The notes beneath the pieces are model-generated. The model ran no database searches. It saw nothing but the letters and a program-made list of their open reading frames with translations, and had not been told where the DNA came from. A DNA stretch of 64,000 nt from Lactarius indigo. Taxonomy: Eukaryota; Basidiomycota; Agaricomycetes; Russulales; Russulaceae. Within the stretch, counting starts at the first letter, position 1, and each line of letters opens with the position of its first letter. The stretch spans positions 992,001 to 1,056,000 of the forward strand of contig JAFKAC010000015.1 of assembly GCA_025766275.1 (NCBI GenBank), in the 5' to 3' direction. Of the stretch, positions 35,610 through 47,588 are shown piece after piece. Made by a program: the position numbers and the translations under genes.

Positions 35610-38022
35610 ATGTACTTCATCAGCGCGACTTCACCACATCGCCCGCTGGGAGATGGCCCCGTTGCTCTAGCCCAGCGCCAGATGCTTACGCCTGACTCGA
35701 GCCCAGTGGCGGCACGCAAGTGGGCGCTACACGAGGGAGACACGACACCCACAAAACAGTGAGTTCTCATTCTATTACATCCTTTCATGGTTAGCCCACA
35801 TGCACCCACCAGGCGTAAAACTTCGCCAAGGACGCCTCCACCACCACATCCTCATCCGTGCGCAATCCTCCTCCTATATCCCTTCTCATCGCTGACATCC
35901 TTTCAGAGGGCCGTTGAAAATGGAGTCTCCGGGGGGTAGCGGTGCGCTTGTCGCGTCCTCATCCCCAAATTCTCCAGGACCCTCGACTCTCTCGTCTCCC
36001 TTTATGCAAAAAGCCTCCTCCACCTCACCACCACCGCTACGTCCCTCGTCGCCCTCTCCAGCTCGGCCACCAGCCGGTGGGATCGCGCGTATCAGGGAAG
36101 ACGAAGCTTCCGCTCGCGCTGCGCAACAACGTCTCATGGAATCACGGCGACCTGATTACATGCGGCGCATCTCACGCGCGGACGCTTCAAGCGCAGATAT
36201 GCCTGGACTGGGCATCGCAGAGACACCCGTAAAAGGTCGGCGCATTGAGCTATGGGGCTTTCAAGAGACGAGCGAAGAGAGCTTTGAAGAATTGCTCATG
36301 GCCGGAGGATACGGTGGATACGGTAGCACCGCGCCCGAACGAGCTACGGCACCGCCAGCTTCGTCACGTGCACTTGAATGGGCTAGTACGTTCACGCCGG
36401 GGCCTCGCGGGTCATCATCCACCTCCGCACAGGAGGAACCGGTGCCCGACGGGCCCATCAACGAGCGCGAGGCGAGGAAACGTCGCCGCCTCGAGGCTTT
36501 CCGTCGCGTGCCCACACGTGTCAAAACGTCGCTGCATCCTGTGGAGGTCGAAGGGAAGGGTCGCGTATTACTCGACGTTGGGGCGGAAGAGGTGTCAGAG
36601 CTACTGGAGGAACTGCAATCCTCTGCAGCAGGGAAGAAGCGCGGGGCGAAGAAGCGGCGGCGAGTGGGACCCGGATCCCGAGGCGGAAAGACGCGTACGG
36701 TGAAAGAGGAGGCGAAGCCCCCGAGCGTGCGCGAAGGCGTACCACTCGATTGGCCAGACGAAGAATTTCCTTGGAACGTTCGGACTCATGAGCGGCGTGA
36801 GCTCGAGGCAGCGGAGGAAGCCGACCGAATGCAGTGGATTGGGAAGTTTCTGGATGAGGACAGCGACGCGAAGAGCTCGGAAGCAGCGCAAGACGAGGAC
36901 GTGCCGCCGATTCACTTAGACCATGCGGACCCGCCTCCGCCCATACAGCACGAGCACGGCAGGATGTTGCCCTCACCCAGCCGGGATGGCACAAGTCCTC
37001 AAAGGATTTTATTACCAAGCGACCCGGCAGATGCCCGTGCTGCTCTGCTCTCGAAGCAATCGGTACGGGCACTCGCCGCTCGGCGAAGGCTGCGCGTGCA
37101 GTCCTCTGCTGACGGCGACGAGGAAGAGATTCTATGCATTTGCCGCGGAAGTGACGACGGACGGGAACTTGTACAGTGCGATGACTGTCGGACATGGTAT
37201 CACCTGGAGTGTCTTGGGATCGGGGACATTGCGGAGCTGGGACGCGAGGAAGATCCATGGTACTGTCACAACTGTGTCACCTTGATGAGCAACTTGCCCG
37301 TCTCCGAGCCCACCTTTGCACCAGTCGAGGAAGAAATCCCCCCACGGCGGCGACGGGACCCGCTCTTCTTCGAAGCGCTGCAAGATTCCCCAGCAGGCAG
37401 CGACTGGCGCATCCCGCTGCATGGCGCAAATCCAACGACGCCAAAGACCAACCGCGCACGAGCAGCAGCAGCAGCAGCCGTCGAGGCATCCTCCCGCTCG
37501 TCGTTCGGCTCGCGCAACGGCCCGCACACGCCACGCAACAGCAGCGCAAGCGCCGAGCGCGTGCGCGTGTACACGACGACGCCCGGCGCGGACGAGCGCA
37601 TATTCCACCACCATCACGACTCGGATGACAACATCTCCCCGTTCGACCCGACGTCTACCCCATCGCGCGGGATGCACGTCGGCGCCAGCGTCGGATCCGT
37701 ATTTGCGACGCCCAAGTGGCAGGTCCGCGCACCATCACTACTACCGACGCACGCCCCGCCCTCGCCGCATCGCGATGGCGGAAACCGCACAGTCGGGAAT
37801 ACTCTGCCGCTGCTGTCGAGTCCGTATCGCACGTCCCCGACCCACCACGAGGACACGCCGGTCGATCGGTCCGCGCCGCGTCCGCCCTTCCCCTCGAAAC
37901 GAATGCAAGAATCACCGCTGACGGGACGGGGCGGCGTCGTGCGCGGGTATCCGTACCCCCAGGGTTCGCCAGCGCCGCTTGGAAGGAAAGGAAAGGAAAG
38001 GCAGGGGACAGGGAGGCGATGA
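35610..38022 (+). CDS. PHD-finger protein, probable chromatin reader
   Basis: Exons 35610-35758, 35813-35857 and 35907-38022 (2310 nt, 769 residues), introns 54 and 49 nt. The middle exon is 45 nt and encodes a Pro-rich piece (KTSPRTPPPPHPHP). Skipping it also keeps frame. One PHD finger (about residues 473-520; genomic 37129-37275) has the Cys4-His-Cys3 pattern: CICRGSDDGRELVQCDDC, WYHLECLG and WYCHNC. PHD fingers of this type commonly bind histone H3 tails. The rest is low-complexity: Ser/Pro-rich N-terminus, a basic patch KKRGAKKRRRVG that could be a nuclear signal, an Ala run, and HHHH. The ATG at 35610 is the first in the joined frame I can support. No catalytic domain seen. Confidence 0.8.
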
Positions 38023-38359
38023 CGACCTCCCTTGTATCGCACGCGGGATACTCGGATCGTGTCCTCCAGCTTCCTGACAGATCTTTGTATATCTCGTTCA
38101 TATGACATCGCATTTTTCGTTTGCTTACGGGTAGAATATAGCCTGCTATTGATGTATTAGAGTATGCTCCGTTCTGAATGTTACTTACAACGAAATCGCT
38201 CGTAACTTTCTCCGTCTATCCATTCACTGTTTGTCTAAATACAACACCCTTGCTGGAGAAGTCATGGTGTACGTATTGTTGTCGACATGTGCACGTGAAT
38301 GACAGCTCACGTCCACATTCCGTCAATGTCGTGCCAGTCCAGTACCTGAGCTAGTCGTC
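38023..38359. other. Intergenic, tandem plus-strand genes
   Basis: About 340 bp between the PHD gene stop and the ATG at 38360. It holds the end of one and the promoter of the next. No obvious motif. Confidence 0.4.
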
Positions 38360-40111
38360 ATGTCGGCAAGGACAGTCGTCCCATCTCAACGGCTACGCAT
38401 CGCTATCGTATGTGATGCACTCCACTGAGCAATGCTCTGTCTGTGACCAACGCACATCGGCAGGGACTTACAGCTCTCAAATTCAAGCCTCCCGAGCAGT
38501 CTATCCAATGTCAGTGTCTATTGTATCCGTGCCTCACGTCTAATTAATTTTTCAAACAGCATACACGCTTAAACTGAAGCACCACTTTCGTCATTCTGCT
38601 CCAAGTTTGTCCGAAGAGTGCGACGCGTGGCGTGAACGCGTCCTCGCGCTCGAAGCAGAGCTTCAGACCACGCGTGCCGCTGCATCGTCGGAACACATTG
38701 GTAAACGAATTTTAACACGCTCGTTGACGACCCTTTCATCCCCGCTCTTCAGAGATTCTCGCGCTGAAGTCCATATCTGCACAGGAGAGTCAAGTGCCCG
38801 AACCTACGACATCCGCCTCAAAGAAAAAGGGCAAGCCGTCAAAGAAGCCGCGCCGGACGTCTGATCCCAAGAAGGCCCATGTGCTGGGAGTATCCCTCCC
38901 GTCCAAACGGAAGACTCCCGAGCCCTGTACGAGTCGTGCGTTTTCCGTGTTGTTCCGGTGATGTGAGTTATTATATGCGCATCGTGGCAGGGCCATCAAG
39001 TCCTTTTCCGCGGCGGATAAACTGCGGTCTCTTCTCCTCGCTACACGCTCTAGATGTTGCCGTTTCCGCAGTCACCACGGCCACGGCGAACCCCACTCCG
39101 GATGCGGCCCTCGTCGCAGCGGCTACGATCCGATGTGTCGACGTCTTGCATGGCCTACTTGTACGTGCGACTTCTTCTCCAGCACCAGATACGCCTCCGG
39201 ACCCAACGCCCCGTGAGGCACTCAATGGGATCGAACTCACCTTGCCGCACGTCCTCCGCATCGCGGTAAGTACTCTGGATGGCGCGGATGTCGACCCTTC
39301 GAGCGCCGCAGGGCTTCTTCGATGGCACGCCGGTCCAACAAAAGATGGTGATCCGGCCCAATGCCCCGCGAACGACACGACCTCCGCGCTCGGCCTTATC
39401 CTTGGGCGCGTCGCAATCTCGCTCCTCGTGCCGGCGATCCGTGCGATTGTGCCTTGCACCTTGGCCAAAACGGAGCATATCCTATCCTCCTCCCGCCGGC
39501 CCACGTCCCCCAGCCGCGGCAGCAGGGGAGGAGAATCCGTAGACGGGGAAGACCTATTGGGTGTCGTTAGTGCTGCGCTTGAAGCTCTGTCTGGCCAACA
39601 GCACATCGCCCTATACGACCGCGTTGCCCTAGAAGCCGTCCGAGTGCTGACGTCGCTCATCACGAACCAGCCCTTGCGGAAGCAAGGCGAAGCGCAGCGC
39701 GTCCACCGAATCGCGCGCAAAGATGCGCTGCACTTCCTCTGTGACGCCGCACTCCTCTCCCTGCGCCGAACTGCGCCCGGTGCTGCCTCCCCAGGCAGCG
39801 CAGGAGAGCTGCTGTGCTTGGCGCTGGAGGCAGCTCTTGGCGAGCTCGCGCTGACGCTGTCAGCGCGGGAAGGCGGGACCGGGCTGGATACCGTAGAGGA
39901 ACAGCGGGTACTGGCCGTCCTCGAACGCGCGTGGAGTGTTGGCCGCCGAGTGGGCAATATCGGCGGAGATGCGGGCGCTGACGAGCATATGGACGCAAGC
40001 GAGAGTGATGTGCGTGGCCAAGGCGTGGACGCTACCATGACGGGTGTCGATGGAGAAGACCGGGATCAGCGCCGGGGCAGTGTTACTGAACCCACGTCCG
40101 ACAGCCCCTAA
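38360..40111 (+). CDS. Candidate MEI4/Rec24-like meiotic protein (coiled-coil)
   Basis: Exons 38360-38407, 38464-38509, 38560-38700, 38753-38935 and 38991-40111 (1539 nt, 512 residues), introns 50-56 nt. The N-terminus reads QRLRIAIGLTALKFKPP, then YTLKLKHHFRH, then CDAWRERVLALEAELQTTRA. This order (basic helix, YTxxLxxxL, W-R..V..LEAE coiled coil) resembles the short conserved motifs at the N-terminus of MEI4, called Rec24 in fission yeast. MEI4 acts with Rec114 to promote Spo11 double-strand breaks. A basic linker (SKKKGKPSKKPRR) and a long helical region with ALEALSGQQHIALYDRVALE follow. A strong donor-like GTAAGTAC near 39266 could mark another intron. Identification rests on remembered motif order, not on a search. 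Otherwise it is an uncharacterised coiled-coil protein. Confidence 0.55.
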
Positions 40112-43100
40112 TCACACGAGAAGCCATCGCCATCAAGAGAGTACGTACAGTAGGTGCCCTTCTCATTGTCGCACCTCATAATGAGTTGGTATAGTGATGA
40201 TTATTGGAAGAATCAGGCCTTGGTTGGATCGACGCATTTTCTGCCTTCTCTCATGGTTCCAGCAATGTCGAACAATTTGCCAAGCCCAAAGGAGCGCGGC
40301 GGCGGCGGCAGGAGTGAGGTCATCGTCATCGTCACCGCATGCATGCTCGTTTTCCTGGAGAGTATTCCACGATCGGGGTTTATAGCCCGCCGGGGTTTCC
40401 TTTGTGCCTATGGTCACTTGTGCAGGACGCACACACACCGGACTTGAATCATACTTCCTTCGGACGTATTTGTGGTGGGTCCGCTCCCGATTGATTGACG
40501 AAGTCACCCCACCCCCCAAAATTCATGATGTGGGGCAGCTTCTTCTCTTCTTTGGCACAGAGCTAGGCACAGATAAAGACGACAAACAGCGCCCCCCCAG
40601 CCAGCTGCAAAGATTCCCATAGAGATACGGGTAATGAGGATGCCAGACTGTGTTCGATCCCCGCACTTTACGCACATGCTGTGAGGCGAGTTATCGTGAG
40701 ACGTAGGAGAGGTCATCCATGTCATGGGGTAGCAACATGACGAGATCCGCTGCTACACATGAACGATCTGCAGGGCGCAGCCTGGCAGTGACTTGCACGA
40801 GGAGTGATTGAGCCGGGCGATGTGTGACCAAAACGTCATAACTCGCGTCTGTTATGCCCCGTGTGAGAGCGATGATCAGATAGGAACCAGTGTGATCGAA
40901 GGTCATCGTCATTTTGACGGCCCCGGCGCAAAGAGTTGATTGACGAAGATGACCGTGACCAAGCAATGTAGGCCTCGGGGCGAGCATTACGTATGTGTAT
41001 TACGGAATTTGCGGGGCGTGGTGTTGGCAAACGATGATCATGGGGGAGGCCGGGGAGGTGTCATGATAACCTGCCAGTCAGCTTTTCCGAGTACCTGCTG
41101 CACAGCGAAGTCAGATTCACATACTACTGGTAATCAATTCTCCGCCTACCCCCTCCTGATTCACTTTTCACATTCTGTGTATTCATTGTCAGCGTTCGAG
41201 TTTCCTATCTCCGTCCTTCGGATCTTGTCCTTGTTTCTCGTTCGGCTTGAACTTCGCCGCCACATGAAACGACGCCACTCCTCTTTTTCGTATTCACAAA
41301 CACACCACCACAACCTCAAGCTACTCCTCCACTCCTCACGCCAATATGCCGTACACTCGTCTTCTCGGTTTATCCTTCTCGCGGAAGCCCACTGCCCTGA
41401 ACATTTTGAGGGTCCGAGAAGCTGATGGGGTCGCAAAGATAGCGACCTCTGCACACGGTCTCTGACTTCCTCACGCATACAGCGCGCGTGCCACACCTAC
41501 AACCACCCACGTACGCACCCAACGCGTCTATGGTGCGGTCCTTTGCTTCCGCACCCCCTCGTTTTTTTTTTCCAATCAACCACACTTTCCCCATTCTCGT
41601 ATGAGCATTGTTCGTGTCAGAATCGATCGAGGAAGCTCCCAGCTGTGAAACGTAGACGGCAGTAGCAGCGCACGGGTTAGGCGCTCCAACTCGCGAGTGG
41701 AAACACCTACTTGCTTTGATCATTTGGACTCACACGCCGCAGGGCTCCGAGGAGTACCCATCGATGGGGGTATCCTTAACCTGCAAAACATAGGCGCATA
41801 CCGTATACGGATCCCACCTCTTGGAAGTGGATGGGTACTGCTACTTGCGGGTCGTACTGTGGACTTTGTACCCTCGCCATTCCCAGGCCTGTCAACGATC
41901 TGAAGGCGAGGAGGTAATCATCACACCGCATCTCCGCTTGCGTGTGTCTCGTGACCGCGACGAGATCGAGGCACGAATTGTGCGCCTGAGGAAAGGGGGG
42001 TGCCAAAAAAAGTTTTTTGCGTCATAGCCTTTCTCGGTCACTGTCCTTGCGTCATGGGGTGTATGTGCGTGTAATATGCGGGGGTGGCATCGAAATTTCA
42101 CTTGGTTTGGGGCGTTCTATGCGTTTCGGCTATCTGGCGGACTAATTATTGGGTGTGCTCGTGATCACGAGACTGGGAGGACCCTCTCTTAACAGACGCC
42201 AGATCTCGTCCGGGCCTTCTCTTCTGTCCTCTTCTGTTCTGTTGCCTCAAGCGGCTGGAATCCAAGTCGCCGTTGCGTACGTGTGCATCCCCCTAGTACC
42301 TGGTGCGGGTCTGGATTCTGGGCTCTGGGCTTCGAAATGGCAACGGGGTCACCCCCTCCACTCACCTCCTCCCTGATCGATGATGATTCTAGCGGTGCTG
42401 TCCCTCGGGGAGTCATTTGTTACTATATACGAAAGAAAGATCCGAGACTAAAACAGAGCTCTGATGTAGGCGCAAACCCTTCATTTCCCAATAATCCGGC
42501 ACCAGCACCGCGTCGTCTCTCTTTGTCCGTCAACTCGTCACATCTATTAACTTCTGTGCAACACATCTCCCTGTGCCTTTGGCTTATTGTTGCATTGACC
42601 CGTGATGAAGCAATAATAACGCTCTCAAGAGAGACGTCATTTTTTTCATATACTGCTTTGCTTACCCATGTGAAGAACAGAAAAAATTGGGGGAAGCATG
42701 CCACCGTCGTCATCGCTATCATATATTTATCTCGCTTAATGCGCAGCGAACGGTCCAGCGTCGTATCTCCTTCTCTTGGACGTAAAAAGCAGCTTGGACC
42801 TGCGCTCGACGACTGATTTTCCCTCTGACATTTTCCTTTTTTGAAGCGCGAACGCCGTTGCGCGCTCCACGCGTGCCATATGACAACCTCGTTATTACCG
42901 TTATCCTGTCCCATCATCGCGATCTTGCCCCACGCGGAAACGAACGACGAACAACGAACGACTTATTAAGAAGAGAAAACGAAAATATGTCACCAGGACT
43001 TCCATGCCGCGTCTCGCCGCGTCGGATCTGTGTTCTGTGTCTGTGCAGGCGACCATCGATTACGACGCACATTTTGGTTTGTTTGTTTTTTTGCAAGAGC

Positions 43101-46100
43101 CAACTTCCCTGTTCTCGGATTGCTTCGTTACCGTCGCGGGGGGTTGGGGATGGGGTGGACCTGGAACCTAAGATCTTGAGAGATGGTTGCGTGCCAAAGG
43201 ATCGGTATCTCGTTTCGTGGCCTAATCGATGAGAGACGAGCAGTCGTGTGAGGTGCTTTAATAAAAAGGTCACGAGACGTATAATTTAATTTCAAGTTTG
43301 CAAAGCCGAAGAGCGAAAAGGTGTACGGTGTACCCCCCCGGTCGCCACTTCCTCCGCTTCTTTCTTCTGCAGGCGCTTCTTTCTTCCTGCCAGTTGTTCG
43401 TGCTCCTCTGTATACCACCCCATGGGGTATCGTTATCGCATCAGTGGTATGCTGTCGGTACAGAGAGATCTCTTCTATCAGATTTCCCCTTTGAATCATG
43501 CTACGCACCCTGAGCGCGACACGTGCAACCCAACTCTTCATCTCGTCCTCCGAGACTTTGTCAAATGGACGCCTTACATACATACAGTGGAGCAAAACGG
43601 CACGAACTAGACCCCCATGAAATATACTGTCTAGTCCCTCGATCAAAAATGCACATCCCATCATTTCTTGAGAGGCTAGATCTTAGTTCGGGCCGCAGCT
43701 CTCCCTGTCAAAGCAGCAGGTCTATTTTTGGTAATAATTTTGTGCGTCGCGTGTCGGGGCGCACGGTGTGCCTGTTGCGTTGCTCCCCGAGGTCTGGAAC
43801 CCCCAAACATACCAACCCCGACGAGAAATGGAAATGGATGGGACAGATGGAGGGGCCCTCCCTTTTTTCATTTTTTGATTGAAAAAAAGAGGGTGATGCG
43901 TCGGTGCCGATTGGGGGCACTTGGGCACTGGGCACTACACTACACTGTAGCAGTACCCGTCGAGTGGTCGATTGATTAGTTAGTTGGTTGAACGGCGTTG
44001 CCATGTTGCCTTTAGCGTTAGAGTGCGTCGTGCCAAGGAAAGTTTCCTCCAGCACCCGTGAAATCATGTGGGAGTTGTCCGTTTGCCCGTGTGCCCCAAC
44101 GTCGTGTCACGAGTAAAAAAAAACACACACTGGCACACACGCACCCACTGCACTGCTTTTCGATTCAACTTCTCGGCGGTGCTATTACCGATATCACGTT
44201 CCAAATACACCAAACAATTCGGTCACGCGCACAGTAAGTAGCACCAGCAGTCCTAATAAGTCAGTTGATACTTACCCCCTTCAATTGCCCAACCGTCATT
44301 ACTTTATACAGTAAAGAGATGGAAAAAAATCAAATAACAGTGTTTGAGAGGGTGGCCTAGATGTGGCCCACCCAGAACCGGCTATCATCAACCCTCAATC
44401 GCATGCAAGTGTACCATTTATCGCATTTTTTGTTCCGCTTTTCCAAATAGGCGCGCGCTCATTGGCTATGTAGCCAGGGACAAGCTCCGCAGCGCCACCC
44501 GCCGGCGTCTCTGACACCAACCCGTACAAAAATGCAGATTATTGTGCATCGCATCACCTTAATTTGTGGCTTATTGGGATTACTCCTGTCGCCGAGTAAT
44601 GCAAACATTGCATGGAGCTTTGGAGCGTTGAAGGCAAAGGGGGAGTCCATGTGAGCGGCGCAAGGTCCGAGAGTAGAGATCTCTGTAAAGGTCTGAGGAT
44701 TTTTAGAATCACATGGTGCCCATACGACGAAAAAGAAGATGTGTCGATGAATCAAATAACAGTGCGATGACTCCGGGCGGTGGCGGCGGCGTTACTGTAA
44801 TAATCTATGAGTGGCGGTGGTCGGGGTGCTAGCGACCAATCAAGTAAGGGAAAGACACCCAAAAGACTAAGTAATACGACGTGGTCTGCGGTTAGACTAG
44901 GTATGGTAAATTCACCGATCTGCTAAGGCTTTTCATGCAGGCCAGTGCGTTAGTTGGCAGTTGTAGGGTCGTGATGCAAGTACCCTCCCCCTCCTACGCG
45001 TCCGCGACCGCATCTCGTCTCGGAGTCGGTGCTCAATGCGGCGCAAAGTGGCGCGCACGGGGAGTGGCGAACAGAGACCACTAGCGGATCCATAAGGCCC
45101 CAAACGCAGTTTCAGATCTATTCAGCTTTTTTTTTTTTTTACATTCATTTTTCCGGGCAGCTCGTGTAACCCGCACAATACTCCGAATTTGCGCTCTTTT
45201 TCATCTTTACACCAAATCTCTCGAGACTCTTGTTGTTTTTGGTAGGGAAATGGAAGATAGGAATTGTTACAGCTCCGGAGACACAGCTCCCCAATTCCAG
45301 TTCCAAAACATGTCGATATGAGTGGCACGAACAAAAAAAAAAAAAAGGATCCGGTTACGCCCATCTATGCATAGATCCCGCGGGCGCTTGACTCGACAAC
45401 AACCAACAAAAAAGCCCTTACGCTTGACCCGAAGGGGAATTTTCCCTTTCAAGCATCGTATTTCCAAAAGTGACCACGATGCAACCTTTCGCTCACGCGT
45501 GCACTCACTCACATGGCGATGTGGGGCTGTGAATATCGTGCAAAGACCGCAACACATTTCTTGTACTGGTAGTTCGACTCCAAGTTTACTGTAATGGGGG
45601 TTGCAACGCGGGAATTTACAATCCCGGGTCGATCTCCGTGTTAGTTGGTGGGGCCTTGAACACCACCAGATGGCCACTCGTATCAAACCATCTAGAGATT
45701 ATGATCCCGTCCAAATGCAAACGATATCATCAGCGGAAGCATCATCATCATCATCATCAGCTGCAGCAAGCCATCATTATCAATTATCTCACGGGACAGG
45801 ACAAGCCAGGGGGATGTCCAATAATTGTTTCCGTGCCAACACGCGGCAGCATCGAACTCAACCATTCCACACCCCCCGTTCCTGACCGAGTTCCCCTCCC
45901 CTGCAAGGACATACGGTAGCAGTAGACCCGTCCGTCCGTCCGTCGGTCTGTCGAGCGCTCGATGCCGCTTCTCTTGCTTTCACACGCGCCTGCCCCCCTC
46001 TTCTTTCGTCAATCGGGCGCAAAGACATTATGCCCAGCTCCATGTTGCTCCGTAAAGGCAAAATCAAACATGCCCTTGGCGCCCAATCAGTGCCTTCGGG

Positions 46101-46554
46101 GGCACACGTACACACCGATTCCCTTACTCTTCTGTCTCTTAAGGCATTCACAGAACATGTGAAGAGAATGAGAAGGTCCCATATCTATCATGTATAATCT
46201 GCATATTATAATCTGAGCGACTTAACATAGAGATAAACAACTATATAGCACAAGAGTGGGCGGTTGAACGAGCGACGGGCAAACGCAGAGAGTATGAATG
46301 AGGTATATGGAGGTCAAGGGACACGGGGCAGGTATACGACAGCAGGTATGTACAGCATAAACAGCAGTGGTGAATGTGGGACGATAGGCGGTGTAGGTGT
46401 AATTATAAATAAGTACGGTGGGCAGTGTCGATGTGTCGCAGATAAGGTAAGCCACAGGTATGAAGAACAACAACAGCAGATGATGACCAGAGACCAGAGA
46501 AACCGGATGGAATGGAACGAGGCATGAAAAAAGGGAGGCACAGCCCGAGCGAAA
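40112..46554. other. 6.4 kb without a supportable gene
   Basis: Many short overlapping open frames on both strands, none with a domain or an exon chain I could follow. Features: homopolymer T/A runs, an ATC microsatellite (45741-45759), and a 15 bp direct repeat AATCAAATAACAGTG at 44328 and 44750. 41345-41460 (MPYTRLLGLSFSRK) is weakly coding-like but isolated. It could be regulatory, non-coding RNA, or fast-evolving genes I cannot recognise. Confidence 0.4.
45741..45759. repeat. ATC microsatellite
   Basis: Six ATC units plus one base in the gene-poor stretch. Likely length-variable. No function inferred. Confidence 0.9.
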
Positions 46555-47588
46555 TTAGAAAGTGGAGAACTCGAGCGGTCGCTCTGGTACGCTCGGTTCG
46601 TTCGGGCGTGGTGGTCGATATTGGAAGTCTGTGCAAAGTATCAGTCAGCTAATGCCCGGTTGGACGGGGTTACAAAAATACGTACCACCATCCCTGATGA
46701 CTGGATTCGCACGCGCTTTCCGTGCAGCTGCCTCTTCCTCCTCGAGAGCAATCTCGTAAGGCGCCTTGCGCCCCGGAACACATTTCATATAATCAGGAAT
46801 CGGTGAAGGTTTGGGCATCCACCTGCCTCCGCCGGTGGCTTTGCAGATATCGGAACGGATCCGAAGAGGATAGTTGCGCAGGTCATCGGGGAGTGAAGGA
46901 TCCGGCGGAGGCGGTGCTGGAGGTAGAGTACGAGAACGGCGTGGAAGGGCAGGTCTTGTGCGAGCCGGTATAGGGCATCGACATCGAGGAGCATGTGGGA
47001 GACGACTGGCGAGCGTGGAGAGGGGTTGCCAGTGGATTTGGGCATAGCACGCGTCACAAACGCGTGCGGGTAGAACGGGCGAGGTGGGCGACGCGTACGT
47101 AGAGATGGGCGTACCGCGTGGGGGATAGACGAAGGGGAGGGAAGCGGTGTCAAGGAGGGGGGTGGTGCGCGAAGAGCAGGCCGCGCAGAAGATGCCACCA
47201 CACTTTCTGCAATGCTAGGAGAAGACAAGGGACGGCTTAGCCACGGGATGACAAGCGAAAAGCGGCGCGTGGTATACGTACATGACGTCGCTCCATGAGG
47301 GTGAAGGGCTTACGGCACACAAAGGTGTCGCAGTAAGGGGCATCGGTGTCCTGTTTCCAGAGGTTGCGGGAAAGGAGAACGGCTAGGTGTTCATTGGGGG
47401 CCGGTGTTGAGGACGAGAGGGAGGAGAGAGAAGAGCAAGGACGAGGAGGATGAACCAGCGTCGGTGAGGGACGGGAGTGAAGCGGTGGAAGCGGGTGAGC
47501 GAGGGATGGAAGAGGATGAAGCGAGGGAGTCCCTTGAACGGAGAGCAGCGGAGAGGGAACCGAGGACAGCTTGAGTGGGACTGGGCAT
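46555..47588 (-). CDS. FYVE zinc-finger protein
   Basis: Exons 47456-47588, 47282-47382, 46686-47214 and 46555-46628 (837 nt, 278 residues), introns 73, 67 and 57 nt. A FYVE domain occupies about residues 52-140: Cys62/Cys67, the signature RRHHCRKCGG, Cys80/83/88/91 and CDAC at 131/134. FYVE domains bind PI3P on endosomal membranes. The signature is split by an intron between the two His codons (RRH/HCRK). The first zinc pair has four residues between the Cys instead of two. The C-terminal part is Pro/Arg-rich, then WMPKPSPIPDYMKC and an acidic helix (ALEEEEAAARKAR), ending RPLEFSTF. No second domain. Start at MPSPTQAVLG; the longer frame upstream begins with TTG. Confidence 0.85.

Noticed and set aside
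36521..37258. 245-codon minus-strand open frame over the PHD gene
   Set aside because: It lies antisense to a clear PHD coding exon, is rich in Arg/Ser/Pro from the high GC of the sense strand, and has no motif.
38958..38990. 33 nt intron in the MEI4-like gene
   Set aside because: Too short and breaks the frame. The donor at 38936 gives a 55 nt intron and an open frame.
38971..40038. 355-codon minus-strand open frame
   Set aside because: Antisense shadow of the MEI4-like gene's last exon; low-complexity Ser/Arg content.
41776..42006. Short frame ending CFAG, and 54631-54879 ending CVRI, as lipopeptide pheromone precursors
   Set aside because: A CAAX-like end alone is expected by chance. 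No ER/EH processing motif and no pheromone receptor gene nearby.
42283..42816. 177-codon plus-strand open frame, with 42423-42917 on the minus strand
   Set aside because: Overlapping frames on both strands without a recognisable motif or splice partner.
45540..45640. Possible tRNA T-arm (GTAGTTCGACTCC)
   Set aside because: Flanking stems do not pair and no anticodon arm can be folded.
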